Notes under the pieces: model-generated
The model's database searches: none
The model's input: the letters and a program-made list of their open reading frames with translations, nothing else
Told to the model about the DNA's origin: nothing
Source: Reichenbachiella agariperforans
Lineage (GTDB): Bacteria > Bacteroidota > Bacteroidia > Cytophagales > Cyclobacteriaceae
Assembly: GCF_900142205.1 (NCBI RefSeq)
Contig: NZ_FRAA01000004.1
Location: 310,001 to 374,000 of the forward strand
Length of the DNA: 64,000 nt
Reading direction: 5' to 3'
Shown: positions 27,855 to 36,200 of the stretch, piece by piece
How the letters are laid out: each line of letters opens with the position of its first letter
Position numbering within the stretch: position 1 is the stretch's first letter
Translations under genes and position numbers: made by a program

Positions 27855-28233
27855 TCTTCTTTTAATAGTAAGTGTCTTAAAATTCTTAGGTTAGAGTTGC
27901 CATATTTGACAATTGGACACAGCTCACGCTAGGCATATCATCCAAATACTCCTAAAACTGTACAATAGTGGAACATCAAGTACATCAACTCACAGCACCA
28001 CGCTGTACATACAATTAATAAATTTGAGTACTGCTTCTACAATAGAAGCCTGATTAGGCTCTCTTTTCTTGCCAATTAGAGTCAAAAATGATTCTGAAAG
28101 AGAGCATTTGGGAGGGGAAAAAGACATAGCTAAAATTTTAGATATCTTGCCTATCTTTGTAAATAGTGGTTAATCGAACACAATGACAATACCGACGACC
28201 AAATTGATATTTTAATTGGTAAGATTTTCCCCT
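27855..28233. promoter_or_regulatory. Upstream region of the PL17 operon
   Basis: About 380 nt without an ORF. The only regulatory-looking element is a pair of everted operator halves at 28198-28220 (ACCAA ... TTGGT separated by an AT-rich core), which resembles the locus operator turned outward. No convincing promoter boxes. Confidence 0.35.
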
Positions 28234-28262
28234 GAATGGATTAGCCCTTGGTTAATCCATTC
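28234..28262. terminator. Hairpin downstream of the gntR gene
   Basis: Perfect 10-bp stem GAATGGATTA / TAATCCATTC with a 9-nt loop, 32 nt past the gntR stop. The T-rich flank is on the plus-strand side, so its role as a gntR terminator is uncertain. Confidence 0.45.
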
Positions 28263-28293
28263 TTCTTTTAATTCGTTTTTACGCCATATTCCT

Positions 28294-29037
28294 TTATCTC
28301 TTTTTTCCGTTACTACGATTAAAATCCTCCACTTGAAGCGTATTTGAGAAATCCAAAATGTCACTTAAATGGGCACGCATAGCCTGAGTAGCTCCTTCTA
28401 TATTTTTTTCCTTGATGTGAAACAAGATAAGCTCATGCTCTTCTAGGGCAGATACTGATCTCCCGTCACCACAGGCATCTAATTCGTTATAATTGGTAAG
28501 TATATCTGGCGTAATCACCAACATGAGCGATTTCAGCACCGAGTTCTTACTTGCTTCAGCTATTTTCAAGTGAAACATCAAATCTTCGTCCACTGCATAG
28601 ACAGACGCTGCTTTCTTATTTTTATAAGCTAGCAAAGCCGCCTCTATACCCGCCAAATCCTCCTCAGTTCTATTCTGAGCAGCTAGCGCAGCAGCATTGG
28701 TTTCTAATATAACTCTGGTCTCCACGAGAGATCTAAAGTCCTTAACTTCTAACCTGAGTACATCCGTAATCAAGCCTTCTAGAGCAGTCATTCCTAGACC
28801 TGCCACTACAGTCCCGCTTTGTGGTAGCGTTTTTAGGATACCATAGAACTCCAATTTCTTAATAGCATCTCTGACATGAGACCTCCCCACGCCCAATGCC
28901 TCACATAATTTTCTCTCTGGCGGGAGTTTATCTCCAGGCTTCAATTGTCCAGACGTAATCAACTCCTTGATCTGATTGATAATCTTGTCGACCGGCGTTT
29001 CTATGACGATCTGTTTAAAGTTATTCAGTAATTCCAT
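28294..29037 (-). CDS. GntR-family (FadR/UxuR subfamily) regulator of the alginate locus
   Basis: Transcription factor of 247 residues: an N-terminal winged helix-turn-helix (about 14-80; GQLKPGDKLPPERKLCEALGVGRSHVRDAIKKLE) and a C-terminal FCD ligand-binding domain (about 95-235; DEDLMFHLKIAEASKNSVL, EEHELILFHIKEKN, MRAHL supplying likely metal/ligand residues). UxuR and ExuR, which respond to hexuronates, belong to this subfamily and bind ATTGGTATACCAAT-like sites. The same palindrome stands upstream of five gene sets here and 31 nt before this start, which supports autoregulation. The inducer is probably an alginate breakdown product such as DEH or KDG (inferred). Repressor action is likely but not shown. 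Confidence 0.9.
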   Translation of the reverse strand: MELLNNFKQIVIETPVDKIINQIKELITSGQLKPGDKLPPERKLCEALGVGRSHVRDAIKKLEFYGILKTLPQSGTVVAGLGMTALEGLITDVLRLEVKDFRSLVETRVILETNAAALAAQNRTEEDLAGIEAALLAYKNKKAASVYAVDEDLMFHLKIAEASKNSVLKSLMLVITPDILTNYNELDACGDGRSVSALEEHELILFHIKEKNIEGATQAMRAHLSDILDFSNTLQVEDFNRSNGKKR

Positions 29038-29061
29038 TCGATGTTTTCTTGACTCTTATTA

Positions 29062-29075
29062 ATTGGTTGACCAAT
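29062..29075. promoter_or_regulatory. GntR operator upstream of its own gene
   Basis: ATTGGTTGACCAAT (extended to a 16-nt palindrome with A and T), centred 31 nt from the regulator start. That is close enough to overlap its promoter or 5' leader. Confidence 0.78.
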
Positions 29076-29270
29076 TTATGTATTTTTGATCAGGATGCAA
29101 ATTAATCCCTCCATATTTTTATGGATTTGAAAAAAATACATGCTTTTTTATCACAAAATTTTCTGCGTTAAAACACTAAACAAGACATAAATTTTATATA
29201 AAACACTTATTTAAAGACTGTTACAACCATTCCTATATTTTGAAATAATAAATATTCTAACGTAATTGCT

Positions 29271-29284
29271 TTTGGACAACCAAT
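29271..29284. promoter_or_regulatory. Degenerate GntR operator upstream of third PL7 gene
   Basis: TTTGGACAACCAAT matches 10 of the 12 defined positions of ATTGGTNNACCAAT. A second, weaker match (ATAGGTTGACCGAC) overlaps 29302-29315. A separate inverted repeat ATTGAT...ATCAAT lies between them. Confidence 0.5.
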
Positions 29285-29351
29285 AATTGATTATCCAATC
29301 AATAGGTTGACCGACATGATTACTATTAAATTTTCCACTTTTAAAGCATTT

Positions 29352-31085
29352 ATGATGAAAGACTATTTTTATGTAGGATGGAAACACGCAACTAAGGTTT
29401 CCTCAATGGCCGTAATAGCCTCAGCACTTCTGTTTTCTACACAGTCATGTGACGAGAATATGGCAGAGCCAGACATCCGTTTATCTAACGCATTATCAGC
29501 AGCAGGTGATCTGGTAAACATTACTAACCCAGGATTCGAAAGCAACTGGACGGGATGGGCCGATACAGATCCATCAGCGACTTCTGGAGATTCACACAAT
29601 GGTTCCAAATCTGCTAAAATCACCGGGAGTGGTGGTAAAGTAGAACAAACCCTGACTGTAAATACCAATACCGACTATACGCTATCAGCATATATACTCG
29701 AAGCAGGCACGATTGGTGCAAATGTAGGTGGCACGAATTATAGCGATGGCGGAGACTATAACGACTGGACACAAGTAACCGTTAGTTTCAATAGTGGTTC
29801 CAGTACGAGCATCACGATCTACGCAGCCTACAACGGAGGCACAGGGCGGTTCGATGATTTCGAGTTGATAGAAGGCGCTGGTAGCACTGACCCTGCAGAA
29901 CCAACGGAAGGTAAGTTGTCAGTTAGCAGTGTATCAGCCTCCGCAGACGACGGCAATGTCCCAACAAATACCCTTGACGGAGATTTAGACACTAGGTGGT
30001 CAGCGAATGGATCCGGCCAGTATATCACCTATGATCTCGGTTCTTCTCAAACCGTCAGTAGTGTCAAAGCAGCATGGTACAAAGGTGACCAACGTAGCTC
30101 TACCTTCAAGATTCGAGTAGGCAACAGCACTTCATCGCTCACAGAAGTATATTCTGGTTCATCCAGCGGTAGCTCCAATAACCTAGAGACCTACAACTTC
30201 GATGCAACGGAGGTTCGCTACATCCGGATCACAGGTCTCGGCAATAGCTCGAACACTTGGAACAGTATCACCGAAGTAGAAATCTACGGCGAAGCACAAG
30301 ACGGAGGTACTGATCCTGTAGATCCAGTAGATCCGACTGATCCTGGCTCAGCAGATGTACCATCTGATCTAATGGACAACTGCAACCAATGGAAAATCAC
30401 TTACCCTAATGGTGAAGAAGACAAAACGCTGTGCAACGAAAGCAACAATGAGTATTTTTATGTGAATGATGATCAAAATGCAATCGTGTTTAGAGTTCCG
30501 ATCAGAAGCAACAACGGATCTACCCCTAATTCGGATTATATCCGGTCTGAGTTGAGAGAAAGAACCGAATCTGGAAGCTCTGACATATACTGGACGACTT
30601 CAGGTACGCACGTAGTGTACTCGAAACAAGCGATCACACATTTACCTATCGTCAAAGATCACCTTGTTGCCACGCAAATCCACGGAAATAAATCTGATGG
30701 TATCGATGACGCAATGGTATTGAGACTAGAAGGTTCTCACTTATTCCTAAGCTTCAACGGAGGCAAACTGAGAGATGATATCACAGTCTCCACCAACTAC
30801 TCATTAGGTACAGTACATGAAGTCATCTTCGAGGTAATCGATGGTAAGCACTATTGCTACTATAGCGAAGATGGTAATCTAGCAAGTGCTTACGCCAATG
30901 GAAACGCATCCAACTATCTAGTGAAAGATGGCAACAACAATTACGTGATGGACAAGAGCTATGGAGAAGCCTATTTCAAAATCGGTAACTACACGCAAAG
31001 TAACGCAGATAAAGAAGGCAGCGAAACTGACAATCCAAACAACTATGGGGAGGTCTTAGTATACGACTTCTATGTGAGCCACTAA
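29352..31085 (+). CDS. PL7 alginate lyase lipoprotein with CBM4/9-like and CBM32-like domains
   Basis: Third PL7 lyase, 577 residues from ATG 29352; ATG 29316 would add 12 residues, and a TTG at 29307 lies within an operator-like sequence. Lipobox ends TQSC (Cys33). Modules: a CBM4/9-like sandwich (about 50-175; NPGFESNWTGWADTD, GRFDDFELIEG), an F5/8-type C/CBM32-like domain (about 190-315; DGDLDTRWSANGSGQ, YIRITGLGNSSNTWNSITE), a Pro/Asp-rich linker, then PL7 (about 340-577) with RSELR (398-402), QIH and YFKIGNY. The binding modules suggest attack on insoluble or cell-wall alginate. It is divergent from gntR, with operator-like sites in the shared region. Confidence 0.92.
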   Translation: MMKDYFYVGWKHATKVSSMAVIASALLFSTQSCDENMAEPDIRLSNALSAAGDLVNITNPGFESNWTGWADTDPSATSGDSHNGSKSAKITGSGGKVEQTLTVNTNTDYTLSAYILEAGTIGANVGGTNYSDGGDYNDWTQVTVSFNSGSSTSITIYAAYNGGTGRFDDFELIEGAGSTDPAEPTEGKLSVSSVSASADDGNVPTNTLDGDLDTRWSANGSGQYITYDLGSSQTVSSVKAAWYKGDQRSSTFKIRVGNSTSSLTEVYSGSSSGSSNNLETYNFDATEVRYIRITGLGNSSNTWNSITEVEIYGEAQDGGTDPVDPVDPTDPGSADVPSDLMDNCNQWKITYPNGEEDKTLCNESNNEYFYVNDDQNAIVFRVPIRSNNGSTPNSDYIRSELRERTESGSSDIYWTTSGTHVVYSKQAITHLPIVKDHLVATQIHGNKSDGIDDAMVLRLEGSHLFLSFNGGKLRDDITVSTNYSLGTVHEVIFEVIDGKHYCYYSEDGNLASAYANGNASNYLVKDGNNNYVMDKSYGEAYFKIGNYTQSNADKEGSETDNPNNYGEVLVYDFYVSH

Positions 31086-31106
31086 AACAAACGTGGAGGA
31101 ATAGAA

Positions 31107-31148
31107 AGAAAGAAAAAGCGGACTCAGATGAGTCCGCTTTTTCTTTCT
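31107..31148 (+). terminator. Terminator of the third PL7 gene
   Basis: A 19-bp perfect stem (31107-31125 with 31130-31148) and a 4-nt loop; the right arm is T-rich (GCTTTTTCTTTCT). It starts 21 nt after the stop. Confidence 0.85.
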
Positions 31149-31176
31149 CCATTGTTAGATTACCCCTACAATTGTC

Positions 31177-31364
31177 GGATCAATCCGTATTTCTGAGGAG
31201 AGATCGAGGATTACTTCGTGATTCAAGATTCATTGTTCGAAATTCATGATTATTTTTCGTGAATAACCATCCCTTATAAGTCCTTGAGGTTAATTTGAAT
31301 GATTGGAATAAAAATATCGAACCTGTCTATCAAGTTTATCCCCCCAACTTTACAGACTGATCCC
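31177..31364 (+). repeat. ~185-bp intergenic repeat, copy 2
   Basis: Same-orientation copy of 6058-6243, closing the alginate locus on its right side. It differs by scattered substitutions and small indels near the C-rich end. No ORF is present. The rest of 31365-31484 holds no recognisable feature. Confidence 0.85.
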
Positions 31365-31484
31365 AATTGTCTTCATAATGTTGATTTCTTAGCTTTATGA
31401 CATGTAGAGCGTTTAAAAAATGTACCATTACAATTTAGAGGAAATCATCCCCCTTTCACCCTACAATCCACTAATTTTCCAGCT

Positions 31485-32600
31485 ATGAACCGAAGAACAT
31501 ACTCCTCCTCACTCATCATTCTTCTTTTGGGAATACTGCTAATGACTTGTGAGCCTGCACCAGACCGCTACTGGGTCTATGTCTCGTCCAATGACGCCTC
31601 ATCCACTGCAGGAATCGATCGCTACCTCTGGACACCAGTAGACGGACAGTTAATCCATCAGGGACTAGACTCCACCACCCATACCACGTCATATCTAGCC
31701 ATCGACTCATCAAACCATCACCTCTATTCTATAGACGGCTCAGGCGTCCATTCCTTCTCCATAGCCCCAGAGACTGGCATTCTGTCACCCATCAACTCTC
31801 AAGTACACCAAGGCAAAGGTCCCTGCTACATCAGCATCAGCCAAAACCAACGCTATCTCATGATTGCCTACTATGGATCAGGAGAAGTCGCCACTTTCGG
31901 GATAGAACCAAATGGCAAAATCAGCTCAGAAATCAGCCGCATCAGACATCATGGTTCTAGCGTTCACGAACGACAGTCTTCACCACACGCACACATGATC
32001 ATCCCAGCACCCGCTGGTGATTTGGTCTATGTGACTGACTTAGGGACAGACCAAATCCTGAGTTACCCTATCTCAGAGGCTGGAAAACTCGACGAAGTAC
32101 CTGTATCGACTACCTCCGCTGTAGCAGGTTTTGGACCGAGACATTTGGTTTTTCATCCCAAGCTACCCTACCTATATGTACTAGCCGAGCTCACCGGACA
32201 TGTCATGGCATTTGAACATGACCCAAGACTAGGCATCACTCATCCGATAGACACGATCAGTATTCTCCCTGCTGAGTTTGAGGATTTCAACAAATCCGCA
32301 GACATCCATCTTTCTGCAGATGGACGGTACCTATACGCTTCCAACCGTGGAGACAACAGCATAGCCATCTCTGGCATCAACCCAGATGGTTCGCTGACCG
32401 ATCCTACTTTCAGTAGCTCTGGAGGTATATGGCCAAGAGCTTTTGAGATAGACCCTTCGGATCAGTTTGTGTTAGTCGCCAACAAACGCTCTGCCAGCAT
32501 CAGCGTGTTTGAGCGGGATACCCAAACGGGACTAATGAATAATCCCAAAACAGTCGAAACAGCAGTTGCTCCTCAGTGTATCAAGTTCTTGAAACGCTAG
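31485..32600 (+). CDS. Lactonase-family seven-bladed propeller lipoprotein (YbhE/Pgl-like)
   Basis: Beta-propeller of the lactonase/6-phosphogluconolactonase (YbhE) family, 371 residues, but with a signal peptide and lipobox (LLMTC), so exported rather than cytoplasmic. Family signatures: SSPHAHMIIPAPAGDLVYVTD, GFGPRHLVFHP, ADIHLSADGRYLYASNRGDNSI and FVLVANKRSASISVF. Cytoplasmic members hydrolyse 6-phosphogluconolactone; the substrate of lipoprotein forms is not clear, perhaps a sugar lactone. It lies outside the repeat-bracketed alginate unit and has no operator match, so a link to alginate is only possible. Confidence 0.82.
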   Translation: MNRRTYSSSLIILLLGILLMTCEPAPDRYWVYVSSNDASSTAGIDRYLWTPVDGQLIHQGLDSTTHTTSYLAIDSSNHHLYSIDGSGVHSFSIAPETGILSPINSQVHQGKGPCYISISQNQRYLMIAYYGSGEVATFGIEPNGKISSEISRIRHHGSSVHERQSSPHAHMIIPAPAGDLVYVTDLGTDQILSYPISEAGKLDEVPVSTTSAVAGFGPRHLVFHPKLPYLYVLAELTGHVMAFEHDPRLGITHPIDTISILPAEFEDFNKSADIHLSADGRYLYASNRGDNSIAISGINPDGSLTDPTFSSSGGIWPRAFEIDPSDQFVLVANKRSASISVFERDTQTGLMNNPKTVETAVAPQCIKFLKR

Positions 32601-32685
32601 AACCAGAAAACCACATACTCCCTTAGCACACCTAACCTTATAAGAGCAAATCAAAATTCTATAAATCTCTATTCGTATATTTCCG

Positions 32686-32693
32686 TACATTTG
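32686..32693 (+). promoter_or_regulatory. Possible Bacteroidota -7 box
   Basis: TACATTTG fits the Bacteroidota -7 consensus TAnnTTTG and ends 5 nt before the GTG start of the next gene. If used, the transcript would be leaderless or translation would begin at an internal ATG. No clear -33 box. Confidence 0.3.
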
Positions 32694-32698
32694 TATCA

Positions 32699-33109
32699 GT
32701 GAAAAGAATCATCGCCATATCGCTCTCCATGCTCTTGCTGCTCAGCAACATGGGACTAGCTATCTCCACGCACTACTGTGGAGGCAAGGCGGTGCAATCT
32801 CAGCTTGCGATAGGTCAGGCGCATTTGGACTGTGGCATGATGGAGACTCTACCTCCAGTCTGCACACAAACACAACTGAGCAAGACCATGAACTGCTGTG
32901 AAAACAGCTACCTGTCTTACGAGCTGCAAGATGACTTCAAGCTTGCACTATCTAGTTTCTCTATCAACCTAGATTTTGTCTATGTATTGGCATTCACTTT
33001 CATTGATTTTCATTTATCTGATGTAGGCCAATTCGTAGCATATTCGGATTACTCTCCCCCACTACTGCATCAGGACATTCCCGTCTTGTTTCAGTCTTTT
33101 CTTATTTGA
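32699..33109 (+). CDS. HYC_CC_PP-family small secreted protein
   Basis: Small exported protein of 136 residues with a signal peptide (to about residue 22) and the features that name the HYC_CC_PP group: THYCGGK (His-Tyr-Cys), MNCCENSY (Cys-Cys) and SPPLLHQDIPVLFQSFLI (Pro-Pro) at the end. In Bacteroidota such genes commonly stand before CusA/CzcA-type efflux genes. The conserved Cys and His suggest metal binding or handling, but the function is not established. No in-frame ATG upstream, so GTG 32699 is used; ATG 32729 is too deep in the signal peptide. Three tandem hairpins separate it from cusA. Confidence 0.78.
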   Translation: MKRIIAISLSMLLLLSNMGLAISTHYCGGKAVQSQLAIGQAHLDCGMMETLPPVCTQTQLSKTMNCCENSYLSYELQDDFKLALSSFSINLDFVYVLAFTFIDFHLSDVGQFVAYSDYSPPLLHQDIPVLFQSFLI

Positions 33110-33151
33110 TATTCCTCTGAGTTAATCCTATTAGGATTTTAATAATGCCCC

Positions 33152-33234
33152 GTGTTCTGTGTGTCACAGAACACCGTAGCAGTATTTTGGTTTGTGCGTC
33201 ACAAACCATGGTTAAGATTTGCGAATCACAAATC
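33152..33234 (+). repeat. Three consecutive short hairpins before cusA
   Basis: GTGTTCTGTG-TGT-CACAGAACAC (33152-33174, perfect 10-bp stem), TGGTTTGTG-CGT-CACAAACCA (33188-33208, perfect 9-bp stem) and GATTTG...CAAATC (33216-33234). All share a central TGTG/CACA-type core, and the last two are followed by similar ATGGTTA/AAGGTTA tails. They look like diverged units of one repeat in the cusA leader. Confidence 0.75.
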
Positions 33235-33283
33235 AAGGTTACCACAGCGTAATTCATCTATTTCATAGCATTAAGAAAAGAAC

Positions 33284-36200
33284 ATGCTTAACAAAATCAT
33301 CCGTTACTTTTTGGACAATCCATTGGTCACCAGCTTGCTGCTGGTCGCATTGGTGGGCTGGGGACTGGTTACAGCGCCCTTTGGTTGGGACACTGGTTTT
33401 CTGCCCAAAGATCCTGTACCTGTGGATGCTATTCCTGACATTGGCGAGAACCAACAGATCGTATTCACGGAGTGGAAAGGTCGATCACCTCAGGATATCG
33501 AGGATCAAATCACCTACCCGCTCACTACTTCCTTGCTAGGAATCCCGGGCGTGAAATCCATCCGAAGCTCCTCCATCTTTGGTGTATCCAGCATCTACAT
33601 TATCTTCAACGAAAACATAGAGTTCTACTGGTCTCGGTCGAGGATATTGGAGAAGCTCAATTCTTTGCAGGCTGGTCTTTTGCCAGAAGGTGTGCAACCC
33701 TCACTCGGGCCTGATGCCACAGCACTGGGTCAGGTATATTGGTACACGCTGGAGGGACGCGATCCAGAGGGCAATCCCACGGGTGGTTGGGATCTGCACG
33801 AACTGCGAACGGTGCAGGACTTCTATGTCAAGTATGGATTAAATGCCGTGGATGGTGTGTCTGAAGTCGCTTCTATTGGAGGGTTTGTCCAAGAATACCA
33901 AGTGGATGTCAATCCCAATGCACTCCGAGCCTACAACATCACGCTCTCACAAGTCATGTCTGCGGTACGCCAATCCAACCGAGATGTCGGTGCTAAAACC
34001 ATAGAAATCAACCAAGCCGAATACCTTGTCCGTGGCTTGGGGTATGTCAAGTCCGTCGAAGACATAGCGCTGGCAGTCGTGACAGTCAACGACAATGTCC
34101 CTATCCGTGTGCAGGATGTTGGTGTGGTGAGTTTAGGCCCAGCGACTCGTCGAGGCTTACTGGACAAAGACGGCGCAGAAGTCGTCGGTGGCGTGGTAGT
34201 CGCCCGCTATGGCTCCAATCCTCTCGCCGTGATCAACCAGGTCAAGGACAAAATCCAAGACATATCTCCCGGCCTACCCAAAAAGACCCTCGCCAATGGT
34301 GTAGAGAGTCAGTTGACCATCGTGCCGTTCTACGACAGGACACAGTTGATACAGGAGACTTTGGGTACGTTGGAGGAAGCTTTGTCGCTGGAAATCCTAA
34401 TTACGATACTGGTGGTGATCGTGATGGTGTTAAACCTTCGGGCCTCACTGTTGATCTCTAGTTTACTGCCGATTGCAGTGCTGATGGTCTTCATCGCTAT
34501 GCGCTACTTTGGTGTGGATGCCAACATTGTGGCTTTGTCCGGGATTGCAATTGCGATTGGAACCATGGTCGATCTAGGCATCGTCCTATCCGAAAACGTG
34601 ATCAATCACATCCAAGAAGCCCCCAAAACACAAGCCCTCAAAGAAACAATCTACAAGGCCTCTGCCGAGGTGAGTTCTGCCATCGTCACTGCTGTCGCGA
34701 CGACCATCGTCAGTTTTATTCCCGTCTTCACGATGGAAGCTGCGGAGGGTAAGTTGTTTCGTCCTTTGGCTTTTACCAAGACCTTTGCACTGCTGGCTGC
34801 TCTGTTTGTGTCGCTGATCATTTTGCCCACGCTTTCGCGATGGTTTTTTGGGATGAAAATCAACAAAAAGGCAGTAGCCAAAGTGCTGAATGGAATCATG
34901 CTGGTTGGCGGACTAGTTGTAGCGCTATGGGTTTCGTTATGGGCTGGTATGACGCTGGTAGCATTTGCCGTGGCGTGGTTTGTCAATGAGTACAGCAGTT
35001 ATCGCGCTTGGGCTATTCGAAATGCCTCGGTATTGATCGCGTCGTTCTCGGTCACTTGGCTGCTGGCTAAATATTGGATGCCTCTTGGGGCAAGTGAAAG
35101 CACTGCTTTCAACTTCCTTTTTGTGACCCTGCTGTTGGTGATCATATTAGGCGGTTTTGCTTTGTTAGAAAAATACTACCCTGTCATCCTCGACTGGTGT
35201 CTGGCACACAAAAAGACTTTTCTCGCGCTACCGATGCTTTTGATTTCCCTTGGACTTATGACTTGGATCGGTTTCTCAAGCATCTTTGGGTGGGTCGACC
35301 GTGGCTTAGATGCTGTGGGGGTCAATGTCCGTACCACCAAAGTTTGGTCTGTGATGAATCACACTTTTCCCGGAATCGGGAAAGAATTCATGCCTTCGCT
35401 GGACGAAGGGAGCTTTCTGCTGATGCCGACTTCCATGCCTCATGCAGGAATGACCCAAAACAAAAGAGTGGTGCAGCAACTAGACATGCTGCTTGCCAAC
35501 ATCCCAGAAGTAGAACTGGCAGTAGGGAAAATGGGGAGAGCAGAAACGGCACTCGATCCCGCCCCAATCTCCATGTACGAAACTGTGATCAATTACCGAT
35601 CAGAATACCGAGTCAGCGAATCGGGTCACCGAGAAAGATATCTCGTCGATGATCAGGGTGATTACCTGCTCACCGCGATTCAACAGCAGAGCAAAAATAT
35701 CAGACGATGGGTACTTGCAAAAGACAAGTCTTGGTTGGCCATGGATCAAGACACCATTCACCTGGATGACAGGATGCAGGCAGTCGAATCGGTGGATTTT
35801 CCTCTCAATTTTGATGTGATCACTTCGCACCTGATTCCTGATGCAGATGGAGACTATTTCCGCAATTGGCGAGCGCACATCCAATCACCCGATGATGTCT
35901 GGCAAGAAATCATCGCTGTAGCAAAAATCCCTGGCGTGACCTCCGCACCCAAGTTGCAACCGATCGAGACGCGTTTGGTGATGTTGCAAACTGGTATGCG
36001 TGCACCGATGGGGATCAAGGTTTTCGGTCCTGACTTGAAAACCATCGAGGCGTTCGGTCTGCAATTGGAAGCCATCCTCAAAGAAGTGCCTTCTGTGAAG
36101 TCCGAAGCGGTCTTTGCGGATCGGATCGTGGGCAAACCCTACATTCATCTCAACATCGACCGACAAGCCATTGCCAGGTACGGCCTCAGCATCGAGGATG

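Noticed and set aside
29307-29315. TTG start for the third PL7 gene
   Set aside because: It overlaps an operator-like sequence; ATGs at 29316 and 29352 are better, and the second gives a usual lipoprotein signal peptide.
31485-32600. Lactonase-like gene as part of the alginate regulon
   Set aside because: It lies outside the flanking repeat, has no ATTGGTNNACCAAT site upstream and its lipoprotein form is not a known alginate enzyme.
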